Source: Sporomusaceae bacterium (GTDB lineage Bacteria; Bacillota; Negativicutes; UBA1444). From it: a DNA stretch of 64,000 nt. Under the pieces are notes generated by a model. It made no database searches and was not told where the DNA came from. It worked only from the letters and a program-made list of their open reading frames with translations. The position numbers and the translations under genes are program-made. The DNA is taken from positions 1 through 64,000 of the forward strand of contig JAHDPL010000027.1 of the NCBI GenBank assembly GCA_018434355.1, read 5' to 3'. Positions 9,057-17,076 of this stretch are shown piece after piece (the stretch's first letter is position 1; every line of letters starts with the position of its first letter).

Positions 9057-10313
9057 TTACAATAGAATGAACATCGAAATGATCGCGGCAACGATCATCG
9101 GAATCGCATTGCGTTTGGCCATGTCAATCGGATTGACCTGGGCCAGGCCTGCGCAGACGATTGCCACGCCGGCCACCGGCGACATCGAACGGCCCAACGC
9201 ACCGGCGATGAAAGCCTGAGAACCCATCGGCAAAATGCCAAAACCCAATTGCGGCGCATGTGGCGTGATCGCCCCGTTGAACGCCAATGTTGCAGCGTCG
9301 CCCGAACCACCGAGCACGGCAATGATAAACGGACCGAAGGTCGCGGCAATTTTGGCGATGGCTGCAGAACCTTTCATCGCGGTGATCAACGCGCCGGTCA
9401 GGCCAATCAATTGCATACCGGTGGTGAACACTGAGGCGGCCACGATAATACCGATGACGTTGCCATAGGCGTTACCCATGCCGTCAAAAAACTGTTTGGC
9501 TACTTCATCGACCTTGGTCAGTGTCACGGCAAACCCGAGCGCAGCGCCGATCAGCATGGCTGCCGGCACCGATATTTCCGGAATCAGCTTGACCTGCTTA
9601 CTGCCGAGCACTAGTAGCAGTAGCGGAATCACCGGCACCATCGCCTTGAGGAAGTTGACCTTGAAGTCTTCATCTTTCTTCGCAGTGGCGGCAACAGCCG
9701 ATTCACCGGAGCCGTCTTCCTTCAGATAGCGGGCGATGATAGTCAGCAATACGGCAATTGTCAGGATACTAACTACCGCAGCAGTGGTATGACCGGCGAT
9801 AACCGTCATGACATCGGTATTACCGAGCTTGGCAATGAACGGCACGTGAGCTGAACCGGGATTGAACACGCTGCCCCAGGTGCCGGCAAGCACAGCGCAG
9901 GCCGCCATGATCGGATTGACTCCGGCGCCGATCAAGGTCGGGATCATGATCGCACCTACCGCTGCGCCGCAACCGGCTGCGCTCGGCAGTGCAATGTTGA
10001 TCAGGAACGTCACGATGACGGTGCCGGGAATCAGGATGACCCGGAACCGGCCGAGCGCTCCGGCCAGCAGATGTACCAGATGCGCATCGCACTTGGTCAG
10101 TTTCATGACAAACGCAAAACCCATAACGGTACAAATGACCGTAACCAAGCCGGGATTGACCATCGCCTTGCTAAACGCATCCACTGCAGCCATCGGCTTG
10201 CCGGACGCCGCAGCCATGGCCACGCCGGAAACGAACAGAACCAGCCTTGTTTCATACTTCTTGATGATTGCGGCGAATGTTAATACGACAATGATAGCGC
10301 CAACCCAAATCAA
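9057..10313 (-). CDS. DcuC-family anaerobic dicarboxylate/acid carrier
   Basis: About 418 residues with 11-12 hydrophobic segments. It belongs to the DcuC-like C4-dicarboxylate carrier family (Gly/Ser-rich helices, a GGSGDAATLAFNGAITPH segment near the C-terminal half and a central polar loop around residues 205-220). I chose the TTG at 10313 because AGGAGG lies seven bases upstream. A longer frame reaching 10358 would translate through that ribosome binding site. It is transcribed just before the AbgA-like gene, so it probably imports or exchanges the peptide-like substrate of that enzyme. The exact substrate cannot be read from sequence. Confidence 0.88.
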   Translation of the reverse strand: MIWVGAIIVVLTFAAIIKKYETRLVLFVSGVAMAAASGKPMAAVDAFSKAMVNPGLVTVICTVMGFAFVMKLTKCDAHLVHLLAGALGRFRVILIPGTVIVTFLINIALPSAAGCGAAVGAIMIPTLIGAGVNPIMAACAVLAGTWGSVFNPGSAHVPFIAKLGNTDVMTVIAGHTTAAVVSILTIAVLLTIIARYLKEDGSGESAVAATAKKDEDFKVNFLKAMVPVIPLLLLVLGSKQVKLIPEISVPAAMLIGAALGFAVTLTKVDEVAKQFFDGMGNAYGNVIGIIVAASVFTTGMQLIGLTGALITAMKGSAAIAKIAATFGPFIIAVLGGSGDAATLAFNGAITPHAPQLGFGILPMGSQAFIAGALGRSMSPVAGVAIVCAGLAQVNPIDMAKRNAIPMIVAAIISMFILL

Positions 10314-10396
10314 AGAAATCCCTCCTAAAAATATTGTAATATTGTAAATTCGCGACAACCTATCTTTTTTCCTGCGTTGGCGAACAAAAAAAGGTT

Positions 10397-11098
10397 CTAA
10401 AGAACGCGGCGCGCTCCCAGATACCTTTTCGCGTAATAATCTTCCGATAGTCCGCTCAGGGTGACACCGCGGCTTGACGAGGCATGGACGAATTTGTCAT
10501 TCCCCTGATAAATCCCGACATGAGAGGCGCCTTTTTCATAGGTTTCAAAAAACACCAGATCGCCGGGTTTCAGTTCTTTTTTGTTTTTTATCGGCTTACC
10601 GACAGTGAATTGAATATCTGCCGTGCGTGGCAACTTGATGCCATGCTTGTTAAAAACATACATCACAAAGCCGGAACAGTCGAATCCGGCTGGCGTCGCG
10701 CCACCAAACCGATATTTCACCCCTTTGTACGACATCGCGGTTTTCAGAATGCCGGCGGCATTCTTATCCAGCGGCTGATTTTTGCCCGGCGCAATCGCGG
10801 CTGTCTTGGCAGGAATCGGTTTGCCGGTCAGCGCTTTAAAGGTTTTTGCCTCTACAATGCCGTCTGCCTTCAGGCCAACCGCTTTTTGAAAACTAATGAC
10901 CGCCTGGCGGGTCAAGGTAGTGAATTTCCCATCGACCTGCCCGCCGAAAAAACCTGCGTCTTTTAGCCCTTTCTGAATCTGCTCGACGGCCGGACCCGCA
11001 TCGCCTGTCGTATATTGCACTTCGGCAGCCCAAGCAGTCGGACTGAAAACAAGCACCAGGCAGAATAATAGCAGGAACAGGATTTTTTTGCCCAGCAC
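10397..11098 (-). CDS. Exported NlpC/P60 cell-wall endopeptidase with PG-binding domain
   Basis: 233 residues. A signal peptide (about 1-25, ending TAWAA) is followed by a peptidoglycan-binding type 1 domain (about 30-95) and an NlpC/P60 cysteine peptidase domain (about 113-233). The catalytic Cys141 is in FDCSGF, His193 in SHVGIY and His205 in FVHASS, so the enzyme looks active. It should cleave stem peptides in the cell wall, in remodelling or division. It follows uspA by 30 bases. A short GTTC/GAAC stem and a run of T overlap its stop and may be a weak terminator. Confidence 0.93.
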   Translation of the reverse strand: MLGKKILFLLLFCLVLVFSPTAWAAEVQYTTGDAGPAVEQIQKGLKDAGFFGGQVDGKFTTLTRQAVISFQKAVGLKADGIVEAKTFKALTGKPIPAKTAAIAPGKNQPLDKNAAGILKTAMSYKGVKYRFGGATPAGFDCSGFVMYVFNKHGIKLPRTADIQFTVGKPIKNKKELKPGDLVFFETYEKGASHVGIYQGNDKFVHASSSRGVTLSGLSEDYYAKRYLGARRVL

Positions 11099-11128
11099 CG
11101 CTGCATCACCTCGTTTATTGCTATTGCA

Positions 11129-11560
11129 TTATTTCACAACAAGCACAGGAATCTTGGCATGCTGAGTCACCCGCGACACCACGCCACCCATCAAAAATTC
11201 GGCGATTCCGCTCAGACCGCGGTTGCCCATCACCAGCATCCGGTAATCTCCTTCATCGACAACGCTGAGAATCCGTTCCGCCGGATAGCCGAATTCAATC
11301 TTTGTCTCGACCGCAAACGGGTAACCGGACAATTTTTCTTCCGCCTGCTTGAGCAGGGTTCTGCCGGTTTCCTGAATCGCTTCGATATCACGGGGAATGA
11401 ACAATGGCGAGCCGTCAATGCTGGGAATCGTGTTATAGGGCTGTACCACGTGCATTACCGTGATCTCGCTGCCAAACTTCTCCCCCAGTGTACGGGCGTG
11501 CTGCAATGCGTGCCAAGCCATCTCCGAACCATCGATCGGAACCAGAATCTTGCTAAACAT
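11129..11560 (-). CDS. Universal stress protein, UspA family
   Basis: 143 residues from the ATG at 11560, which has GGGAGGGG upstream; the longer frame to 11866 lacks a credible start. Single Usp domain: the N-terminal strand MFSKILVPIDGSE binds nucleotide, and near residue 112 the pattern GNRG-LSG-...GGVVSRV gives the G-2x-G-9x-G ATP-binding loop, so it is the ATP-binding class. Proteins of this family help survival under stress or starvation; no specific partner can be inferred. It lies between a TPR protein and an NlpC/P60 hydrolase in the same direction. Confidence 0.9.
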   Translation of the reverse strand: MFSKILVPIDGSEMAWHALQHARTLGEKFGSEITVMHVVQPYNTIPSIDGSPLFIPRDIEAIQETGRTLLKQAEEKLSGYPFAVETKIEFGYPAERILSVVDEGDYRMLVMGNRGLSGIAEFLMGGVVSRVTQHAKIPVLVVK

Positions 11561-11603
11561 GTGAACCCCTCCCAATTTCATTTTCAAGCGCTCTTGCTGT
11601 GGG

Positions 11604-12251
11604 TCAGGATGCCTCTTCCAACGTCTTGATTCGTTGTTCCACCGAAGGCCGCAGCAAGTCGCTCGGCGGCGCAAGCCGCAGGAACGTGCGAAAATCGGTG
11701 AGTGCGGCAGCTTTGTTGCCAAGTTGCTCATAGGCGATTCCCCGGTTGTGATAGGCGGTATGGTTCTGCGGCGCCAGTTCGATGCCCCGTGAATAATCCA
11801 ACACCGCATCGTTCCATTGGTCCAACTGGGCAAATACCGTACCGCGGCTGAGCCACGCTTCTGCATAGTTCGGGTCGATCTCGATCGCCTTGTTCAGATC
11901 GGCCAGCGCCTGATCGTATTGTTTCAACCGCCGATATACAAGACCGCGATTGCTGAGCGCCTGCACATCGTTTGGATTCAGATTGATCACTACATCAAAA
12001 TCCTTGATGGCTTCCTCGTATTTTCGCGTAGCGACCAATGCCACCCCGCGCCAAAAATAGGCATCGGCGTGCTTGTCATCCAACTTGATCGCCTGACCGC
12101 ACGCAGCAATCGCCTCCGGATATTCGTACGCCACCACATGTTTGCGGCACTGGTCGGTCAGCTCCACTTTCTTTTCCGCTGCCAGAACAGGAAGAACAGA
12201 CAGGTTGGACGACAACGTCAACAACAGGGCAATCATTACAATCCGTTTCAT
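11604..12251 (-). CDS. Exported TPR-repeat protein
   Basis: 215 residues. An N-terminal signal peptide (about 1-24, ending VLAA) is followed by about five 34-residue tetratricopeptide repeats from residue 33 to the C-terminus, each with the usual W/Y-G-A-Y-A-P pattern. TPR arrays are protein-protein scaffolds, and this one should act outside the cytoplasmic membrane. The ATG at 12251 has GGGAGGGG upstream. It lies 73 bases after the HD-GYP response regulator gene and 43 bases before uspA. A link to the signalling genes is possible but unproven. Confidence 0.88.
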   Translation of the reverse strand: MKRIVMIALLLTLSSNLSVLPVLAAEKKVELTDQCRKHVVAYEYPEAIAACGQAIKLDDKHADAYFWRGVALVATRKYEEAIKDFDVVINLNPNDVQALSNRGLVYRRLKQYDQALADLNKAIEIDPNYAEAWLSRGTVFAQLDQWNDAVLDYSRGIELAPQNHTAYHNRGIAYEQLGNKAAALTDFRTFLRLAPPSDLLRPSVEQRIKTLEEAS

Positions 12252-12324
12252 CTTGGCGCCCCTCCCTGAAAAAAACTCACTATCATTACTGAATATATTC
12301 GCCGGGAGTTATGCCATTCCTGCA

Positions 12325-13425
12325 CTAATCTTGCAGCTGCTGACGCAACAAATTGATCTGCTGTTCTGCATTCAAGAACGCCGCGACAATCTGCGGATCA
12401 AAATGTTTGCCGCTGTCCTGCCGAATAATTTGGCAGGCAGCTTCATGCGACAGCGCCTCTTTATAAACCCGCTTGGAGCAGATTGCGTCATAAGCATCGA
12501 CCAGCGCCATAATCCGGGCCGACAAAGGAATCTGTTCCGCAGCCAGCCCTTCGGGATATCCTGACCCATCCCAGCGTTCATGGTGATAGCGCGCGATTTC
12601 GATGCCGATCTTCAATAATTCGTTGGGATGTTCACGGTATACCGCAGCTAAAGTCTCGGCGCCGATCACCGGATGGGTCTTGATGATTTTGAATTCGGCC
12701 TCGGTCAGTTTTCCCGGTTTCAGCAAAATCAAATCAGAAATGCCGACCTTGCCGATATCATGTAGCGGGCTCGCATGATATAGCATCTCGATGAATGATT
12801 CCGTGATCAATTCTGCATCCGACGACAGTTCCTGTTTCAATTGGGTTGTCAGCAGGCGGCACATTTTCTGCACCCGTTCCAGATGCTTGCCTGTCTCATC
12901 ATCCCTGGACTCCGCCAGTTTTGCCAGGGCAAAAATCGTTGCCAGTTGAGCGTCAGAAATTTGCTTCACCTGGGTTTGCACCATCGCTTCCAGGTTTCGG
13001 CTATAATTTTCCAGTTCCTTTTGCATCTGCCGCAATTTCAGATGCGTCGCCACCCTTGCCTGGATCTCCTGAATCTTGAAGGGTTTTGTGATGTAATCGA
13101 CGCCGCCGGTCTCAAAGGCTCTCAGCTTGTCGCCGGTATCGGCCAGTGCACTGATGAAAATGACCGGAATATCCTTGAGTACAACATCCTGTTTCATGAT
13201 TTCACATACTTCATACCCATTCATGTCAGGCATCGTGATATCGAGCAAAATCAGGTCCGGCGGGTTGGCTTTGGCCGTTTTCAGCGCCATGCGGCCACTA
13301 GAGACAGGTCGTACCGAATAACCTTGATCTTTGAGCATCAATGCCAAAATTTGCAGATTTTCCGGCACGTCATCGACGATCAAGATATCGCGACGCGTGT
13401 TTGACAAGATCGACTCATCCATCAT
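12325..13425 (-). CDS. Response regulator with HD-GYP phosphodiesterase domain
   Basis: About 366 residues from the ATG at 13425 (AGGGGGA upstream). The N-terminal receiver domain (about 12-130) has the acidic pair DD18-19, phospho-acceptor Asp62 in LLDITMP, and a late Lys in TKPF. A linker helix leads to an HD-GYP domain (about 175-355) with HDIGK and HHERWDGSGYP intact, so it is probably an active c-di-GMP phosphodiesterase (Rpf G-like). The start overlaps the end of the hybrid histidine kinase by 11 bases, which makes that kinase the likely phosphodonor. Confidence 0.95.
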   Translation of the reverse strand: MMDESILSNTRRDILIVDDVPENLQILALMLKDQGYSVRPVSSGRMALKTAKANPPDLILLDITMPDMNGYEVCEIMKQDVVLKDIPVIFISALADTGDKLRAFETGGVDYITKPFKIQEIQARVATHLKLRQMQKELENYSRNLEAMVQTQVKQISDAQLATIFALAKLAESRDDETGKHLERVQKMCRLLTTQLKQELSSDAELITESFIEMLYHASPLHDIGKVGISDLILLKPGKLTEAEFKIIKTHPVIGAETLAAVYREHPNELLKIGIEIARYHHERWDGSGYPEGLAAEQIPLSARIMALVDAYDAICSKRVYKEALSHEAACQIIRQDSGKHFDPQIVAAFLNAEQQINLLRQQLQD

Positions 13426-16400
13426 GGTTCCCCCTTGATTCCAACAAATTTTCCAGACCTTCATAGTCGTATTTTTCGACCATTTCTCTCATACACTGAA
13501 CCGCTTCCAACAGCGGACCCTTGGCAATGGCGGCGACGTCATCCAGGATTTCCAAAAGTTGATAATAATCGCCGTAGCTTGCCGCTTGCTTAAGCGCCAA
13601 AGCTTGTTCATCGGCAAGCAAGGACAAGTCCGGCGCGACGCAGTCCGCTTCAGTCATTTCCGATTCTGCAGCACCGTGTTCCTCTTCATACAAGAACGTC
13701 ACAGATAACATTTCTCCAATAACATGCAGCAATTCGATTTCTTTGAATGGTTTGCGAACATAGAAATTCATGCCGCACTCGTACGCTTTGCGTTCAGCCT
13801 CCTCAAACACATTGGCCGAGATGCCGACCACTTTGAGTTCCGGCCACTGCCTGCGAATTTTCCGGGTAGTATCATATCCGTCCAACTCGGGCATCATCAC
13901 ATCCATCAGAACCAGATCCGGCCGCCAGGAGGCAATTAGCCGCAACGCCGTTTCGCCGTCCGTTGCTTCCGCAACCTCAAACCCGATCTGCAGCAAAAAA
14001 CTCTGCAGAAATTCCCGGTTCATTTTTTCGTCATCCACAATCAGAATCCGCGGCTGAACATCAGCATCCACCAAACCAACCACACGTTTTTTAAGCGGGC
14101 GCAACTTGGCTGCGACAACCGCGCGGGCGCGGATATGTACCCGGAAACAGCTGCCTTTGCCCGGCTCGCTTTCCACCACGATATCGCCGCCCATCATCCG
14201 CGCCAGTGAACGGCTGATTGAAAGCCCCAGGCCGGTACCGCCGGCCTGCGCCCCTTCGCGGGTTTGACTAAAAACCTGAAAGATCGCTTCCTGATCCGCT
14301 GCGGCAATTCCCATGCCGGTATCAGCAACTTCAAAAAACAGGTAACATTCAGTCGGATCACTTTCAACTAACGGTTCCGCCCACACCCGCAGGTCAATGC
14401 GGCCCGCATCGGTAAATTTCAGGGCATTGCCCAGCAAGTTGATCATGATTTGGCGCAATTTCTGCTGATCGGCAACATAATGGACAAGATCTAGCCTATC
14501 GTCATCTACGCGGAACACCAACGCCTTGTCTTCGATTTTTTGTCGGAACATACTGTCCAGATAATCAAGCATCAACCGGATATCAAACGGCGCGGAATTG
14601 ATTCGCATCTGCCCGGCCTCGATCTTGGAAGTCTCCAGCACGTCATTCAGCAATTCCAGCAGATGTTCGCCGCTGCGACTAACGGTGTTCAGATAATGCC
14701 GTTGCTGGACTGATAATGAATCATCACGCAGCAATAGTTCGGTAAACCCTAAAACCGCATTCATTGGCGTTCGGATTTCATGCGACATATTGGCCAGGAA
14801 TGCACTCTTCATGCGGGTGGCGCTTTCTGCTTCTTCTTTCGCCCGCAGCAAAGCTTGTTGGGAGAATTTTTGCTCGGTGATGTCCTCTTTTACAGCCAAA
14901 TATGCCGAAACTGCCCCCTGCTCGTCGCGAATCGCAGTAATCGAAGCTTTTTCCCAGAATAAACCGCCATTTCGTTTTCGGTTCAAAAACTCGCCCTTCC
15001 ACTCGCGACCTGCTGTGATAGTCTGCCACAAATCCTGGTATACCTCTGGCGGCGTCCTGCCAGATTTAAGAATCCTGGGATTTTTGCCGATCGCTTCAGC
15101 CGCGCTGTAGCCAGTCACGTCGGTAAACCGTGGATTAACATAGGTAATATTGCCGCGCAGATTGGTGATCACTGTCGCAGCCGGGCTCTGTTCCACCGCA
15201 GTCGATAGTTTCCTGAGTTGTTCGCGGGTATTGACGTTTTCGATCGCAATACCTGCCCAGTGAGCGGCTTCGATCATCAGTTCCATCTCGTCCGGACTGA
15301 TTGGTTTTTCCTGTCGCCAGTGAATCACCAGTGCCCCAAGCAACTGCTCATTGCCGGCAACTATCCATTCCGTATGTTGCGTAACAAAACCGGCGTTCTT
15401 CATCAATTGGTGATAGATATCCAGCGAAGGGCGCTGCGAAGTTGTTGGCGGCGAAATATTATCCTGAACCACGCCGCGCTGACTTACGGCGGCAACACCA
15501 GTCGGCAAACCCGAGCGGGCCCCCAGCAATAACTGCCGTTTTTCCGCGTCCACGATCAATATGCTGCAGACTGCTTCCGGCAGTTCTTCGCTAAGGTATT
15601 GGATGATACTTTCAAGAATTTCCCGACGCGAAGCGCCCAGCGCCAATTTTTCGAGGGTCTGGCGCTGACGAGACTGCCGTTTCTCCTGTTTCTTTCGCTC
15701 GGTGATGTCAAACACCGTAGCCCGCGAATGCAGGAACTGCCCTGCTTCATCCATCCGGGCCGTGGCGTTGACCAGCACCGGAAAACACGAACCATCCTTG
15801 CGGACCACTTCATATTCGATCGGTTCGCCATAACCTCGTTTTTGCACTACAGCAAACAACTGATCAAACACTTGTACGCTTTGCGGCGACAATAAAGACC
15901 TGAAACGGACTTTCCCCAGCAACTCCTCGCGTTCGTACCCCAGCCAGTCCAGTTCCGTCTGATTAATCTGAACGAATACACCATCCTTGTCCAGTGAATG
16001 GTAGCCGCAGGGAGCATTGTCATACAGATCGGCGACTTCTGCTGACCGTTCATCGATACGGCATTCTAATTCAGCATTCAAGTTCTTTAGCAGAACCTCG
16101 GTTTGCTTGCGATGAATCGCTACCGCCACCTGATTGGAAATGATGTTCAACATCTCCATTTGCGCTTCGCTGATCACTTTGCCGTGCGCATCAGCCTGAA
16201 CCACCAGCGCGCCCAGCATCTCCCCGTCCGGGCTACGAAGTGGAATTGCCAGATGCTCCGCTGCCGAAATATTGGTCTGGTCTGGGCGTTGCAAAACTTT
16301 ATCTTTTGTCTTTTGCCGATAAATGACCACGCGGTCGCCGCTGCGTATCACCTGGTCAATCAGCTGTTCCACCGACAAATCTTCGTCCGACCGGCAAGCT

Positions 16401-16771
16401 TCTGAGAAATCCGAAATTTCCATTGTCTTTTTCGTTTCATCATACAGAGCGATAAAAATCCGTTTATCCGGCACGATTTCTGCAACAACTTCATGAATCA
16501 AGCGGAACAGTCCCCGCAAGTCGAGCGTCGAACTGGCTGCATCAGAAATCTTATACAAAGATGCTCTAAGGTGCTCAGATGCATCACGCTGCAATGTAGT
16601 GCGAACAAAAAAAATAAAAGCCGTAGCAATCAGCACGCTGATGACTATGGGCATAATTACATCCTCGCTGGCAAAAAAAGTCCCCCAGGCATTGGCGATC
16701 AACAATGCCGAGAACACGGCAACAATGAACAATTCGACCAGACTGGCCTGTTTAAGCTTCAGTTTCAGCAT
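13415..16771 (-). CDS. Hybrid sensor histidine kinase (GAF-PAS-GAF-PAS-HisKA-HATPase-REC)
   Basis: 1118 residues. Two N-terminal transmembrane helices (about 13-30 and 37-56) have almost no extracytoplasmic loop, so sensing is cytoplasmic or in the membrane. Next come a GAF domain (about 70-225), PAS (about 245-360), GAF (about 365-500) and PAS/PAC (about 505-625). HisKA follows with the phospho-His in FLANMSHEIRTPMN near 662, then HATPase_c with N, G1 (DTGMGI) and G2 (GTGLGLSIS) boxes. The receiver has an Asp near 953 in LVLMDVMMPE. The last 95 residues resemble no domain I can name. It sits between an 86-residue gene that overlaps its start and an HD-GYP regulator that overlaps its end. Confidence 0.95.
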   Translation of the reverse strand: MLKLKLKQASLVELFIVAVFSALLIANAWGTFFASEDVIMPIVISVLIATAFIFFVRTTLQRDASEHLRASLYKISDAASSTLDLRGLFRLIHEVVAEIVPDKRIFIALYDETKKTMEISDFSEACRSDEDLSVEQLIDQVIRSGDRVVIYRQKTKDKVLQRPDQTNISAAEHLAIPLRSPDGEMLGALVVQADAHGKVISEAQMEMLNIISNQVAVAIHRKQTEVLLKNLNAELECRIDERSAEVADLYDNAPCGYHSLDKDGVFVQINQTELDWLGYEREELLGKVRFRSLLSPQSVQVFDQLFAVVQKRGYGEPIEYEVVRKDGSCFPVLVNATARMDEAGQFLHSRATVFDITERKKQEKRQSRQRQTLEKLALGASRREILESIIQYLSEELPEAVCSILIVDAEKRQLLLGARSGLPTGVAAVSQRGVVQDNISPPTTSQRPSLDIYHQLMKNAGFVTQHTEWIVAGNEQLLGALVIHWRQEKPISPDEMELMIEAAHWAGIAIENVNTREQLRKLSTAVEQSPAATVITNLRGNITYVNPRFTDVTGYSAAEAIGKNPRILKSGRTPPEVYQDLWQTITAGREWKGEFLNRKRNGGLFWEKASITAIRDEQGAVSAYLAVKEDITEQKFSQQALLRAKEEAESATRMKSAFLANMSHEIRTPMNAVLGFTELLLRDDSLSVQQRHYLNTVSRSGEHLLELLNDVLETSKIEAGQMRINSAPFDIRLMLDYLDSMFRQKIEDKALVFRVDDDRLDLVHYVADQQKLRQIMINLLGNALKFTDAGRIDLRVWAEPLVESDPTECYLFFEVADTGMGIAAADQEAIFQVFSQTREGAQAGGTGLGLSISRSLARMMGGDIVVESEPGKGSCFRVHIRARAVVAAKLRPLKKRVVGLVDADVQPRILIVDDEKMNREFLQSFLLQIGFEVAEATDGETALRLIASWRPDLVLMDVMMPELDGYDTTRKIRRQWPELKVVGISANVFEEAERKAYECGMNFYVRKPFKEIELLHVIGEMLSVTFLYEEEHGAAESEMTEADCVAPDLSLLADEQALALKQAASYGDYYQLLEILDDVAAIAKGPLLEAVQCMREMVEKYDYEGLENLLESRGNHDG

Positions 16772-17012
16772 CTTCAGTCAGTCCCTTGCCCAGCTGTTCC
16801 AGTTGTTCCACTAGGGACAGCTCTTTTCCCAGCGATGTTTCCAGTACACTCAGAATCTCGTCGACATCTTGCTGCGGATCCTTTTCGGACTTTGTCGGCA
16901 AACTGCTCAACACTTTTTTCCGCAACAGATAAATAGCCATTGATCTGGCAGAAAAATGGCTTTTCAAAGTATGACATATTTTCAGAATTTGTTGTTGCTC
17001 GTTTTCCTTCAT
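16752..17012 (-). CDS. Small acidic protein coupled to hybrid kinase
   Basis: 86 residues from the ATG at 17012, which has GGGGAG six bases upstream. Family not recognised. The sequence is helical, charged and free of cysteines except one near the N-terminus, with an acidic C-terminal third (LEQLGKGLTEDAETEA). No signal peptide or membrane segment is visible. Its last 20 bases overlap the kinase start, a strong sign of translational coupling, and a promoter lies just upstream at 17048-17076. It may be a small partner or modulator of the kinase; this is inferred only from coupling. Confidence 0.75.
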   Translation of the reverse strand: MKENEQQQILKICHTLKSHFSARSMAIYLLRKKVLSSLPTKSEKDPQQDVDEILSVLETSLGKELSLVEQLEQLGKGLTEDAETEA

Positions 17013-17047
17013 GTTCTCCCCGCACAACAATTTTCGTTCTATTTCTT

Positions 17048-17076
17048 ATTTTAAGGAAACCCGGCACAGAACGCAA
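17048..17076 (-). promoter_or_regulatory. Promoter of the kinase/HD-GYP operon
   Basis: On the minus strand TTGCGT (17071-17076) and TAAAAT (17048-17053) are 17 bases apart. The -35 box directly abuts the stop codon of the upstream EAL gene. It would drive the 86-residue gene, the hybrid kinase and the HD-GYP regulator. Confidence 0.55.

Noticed and set aside
7337-9070. 577-codon open frame on the plus strand opposite pyrB and the AbgA-like gene
   Set aside because: It crosses the pyr promoter and leader and two certain genes on the other strand. Its product has no recognisable domain, so it is a shadow frame.
10313-10358. Longer N-terminus for the DcuC-type carrier starting at TTG 10358
   Set aside because: Translation would run through the AGGAGG site that serves the TTG at 10313, and no ribosome binding site precedes 10358.
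10381-10405. Terminator after the NlpC/P60 gene
   Set aside because: A T tract is present but the stem is only four base pairs (GTTC/GAAC) with a short loop, too weak to list as a feature.
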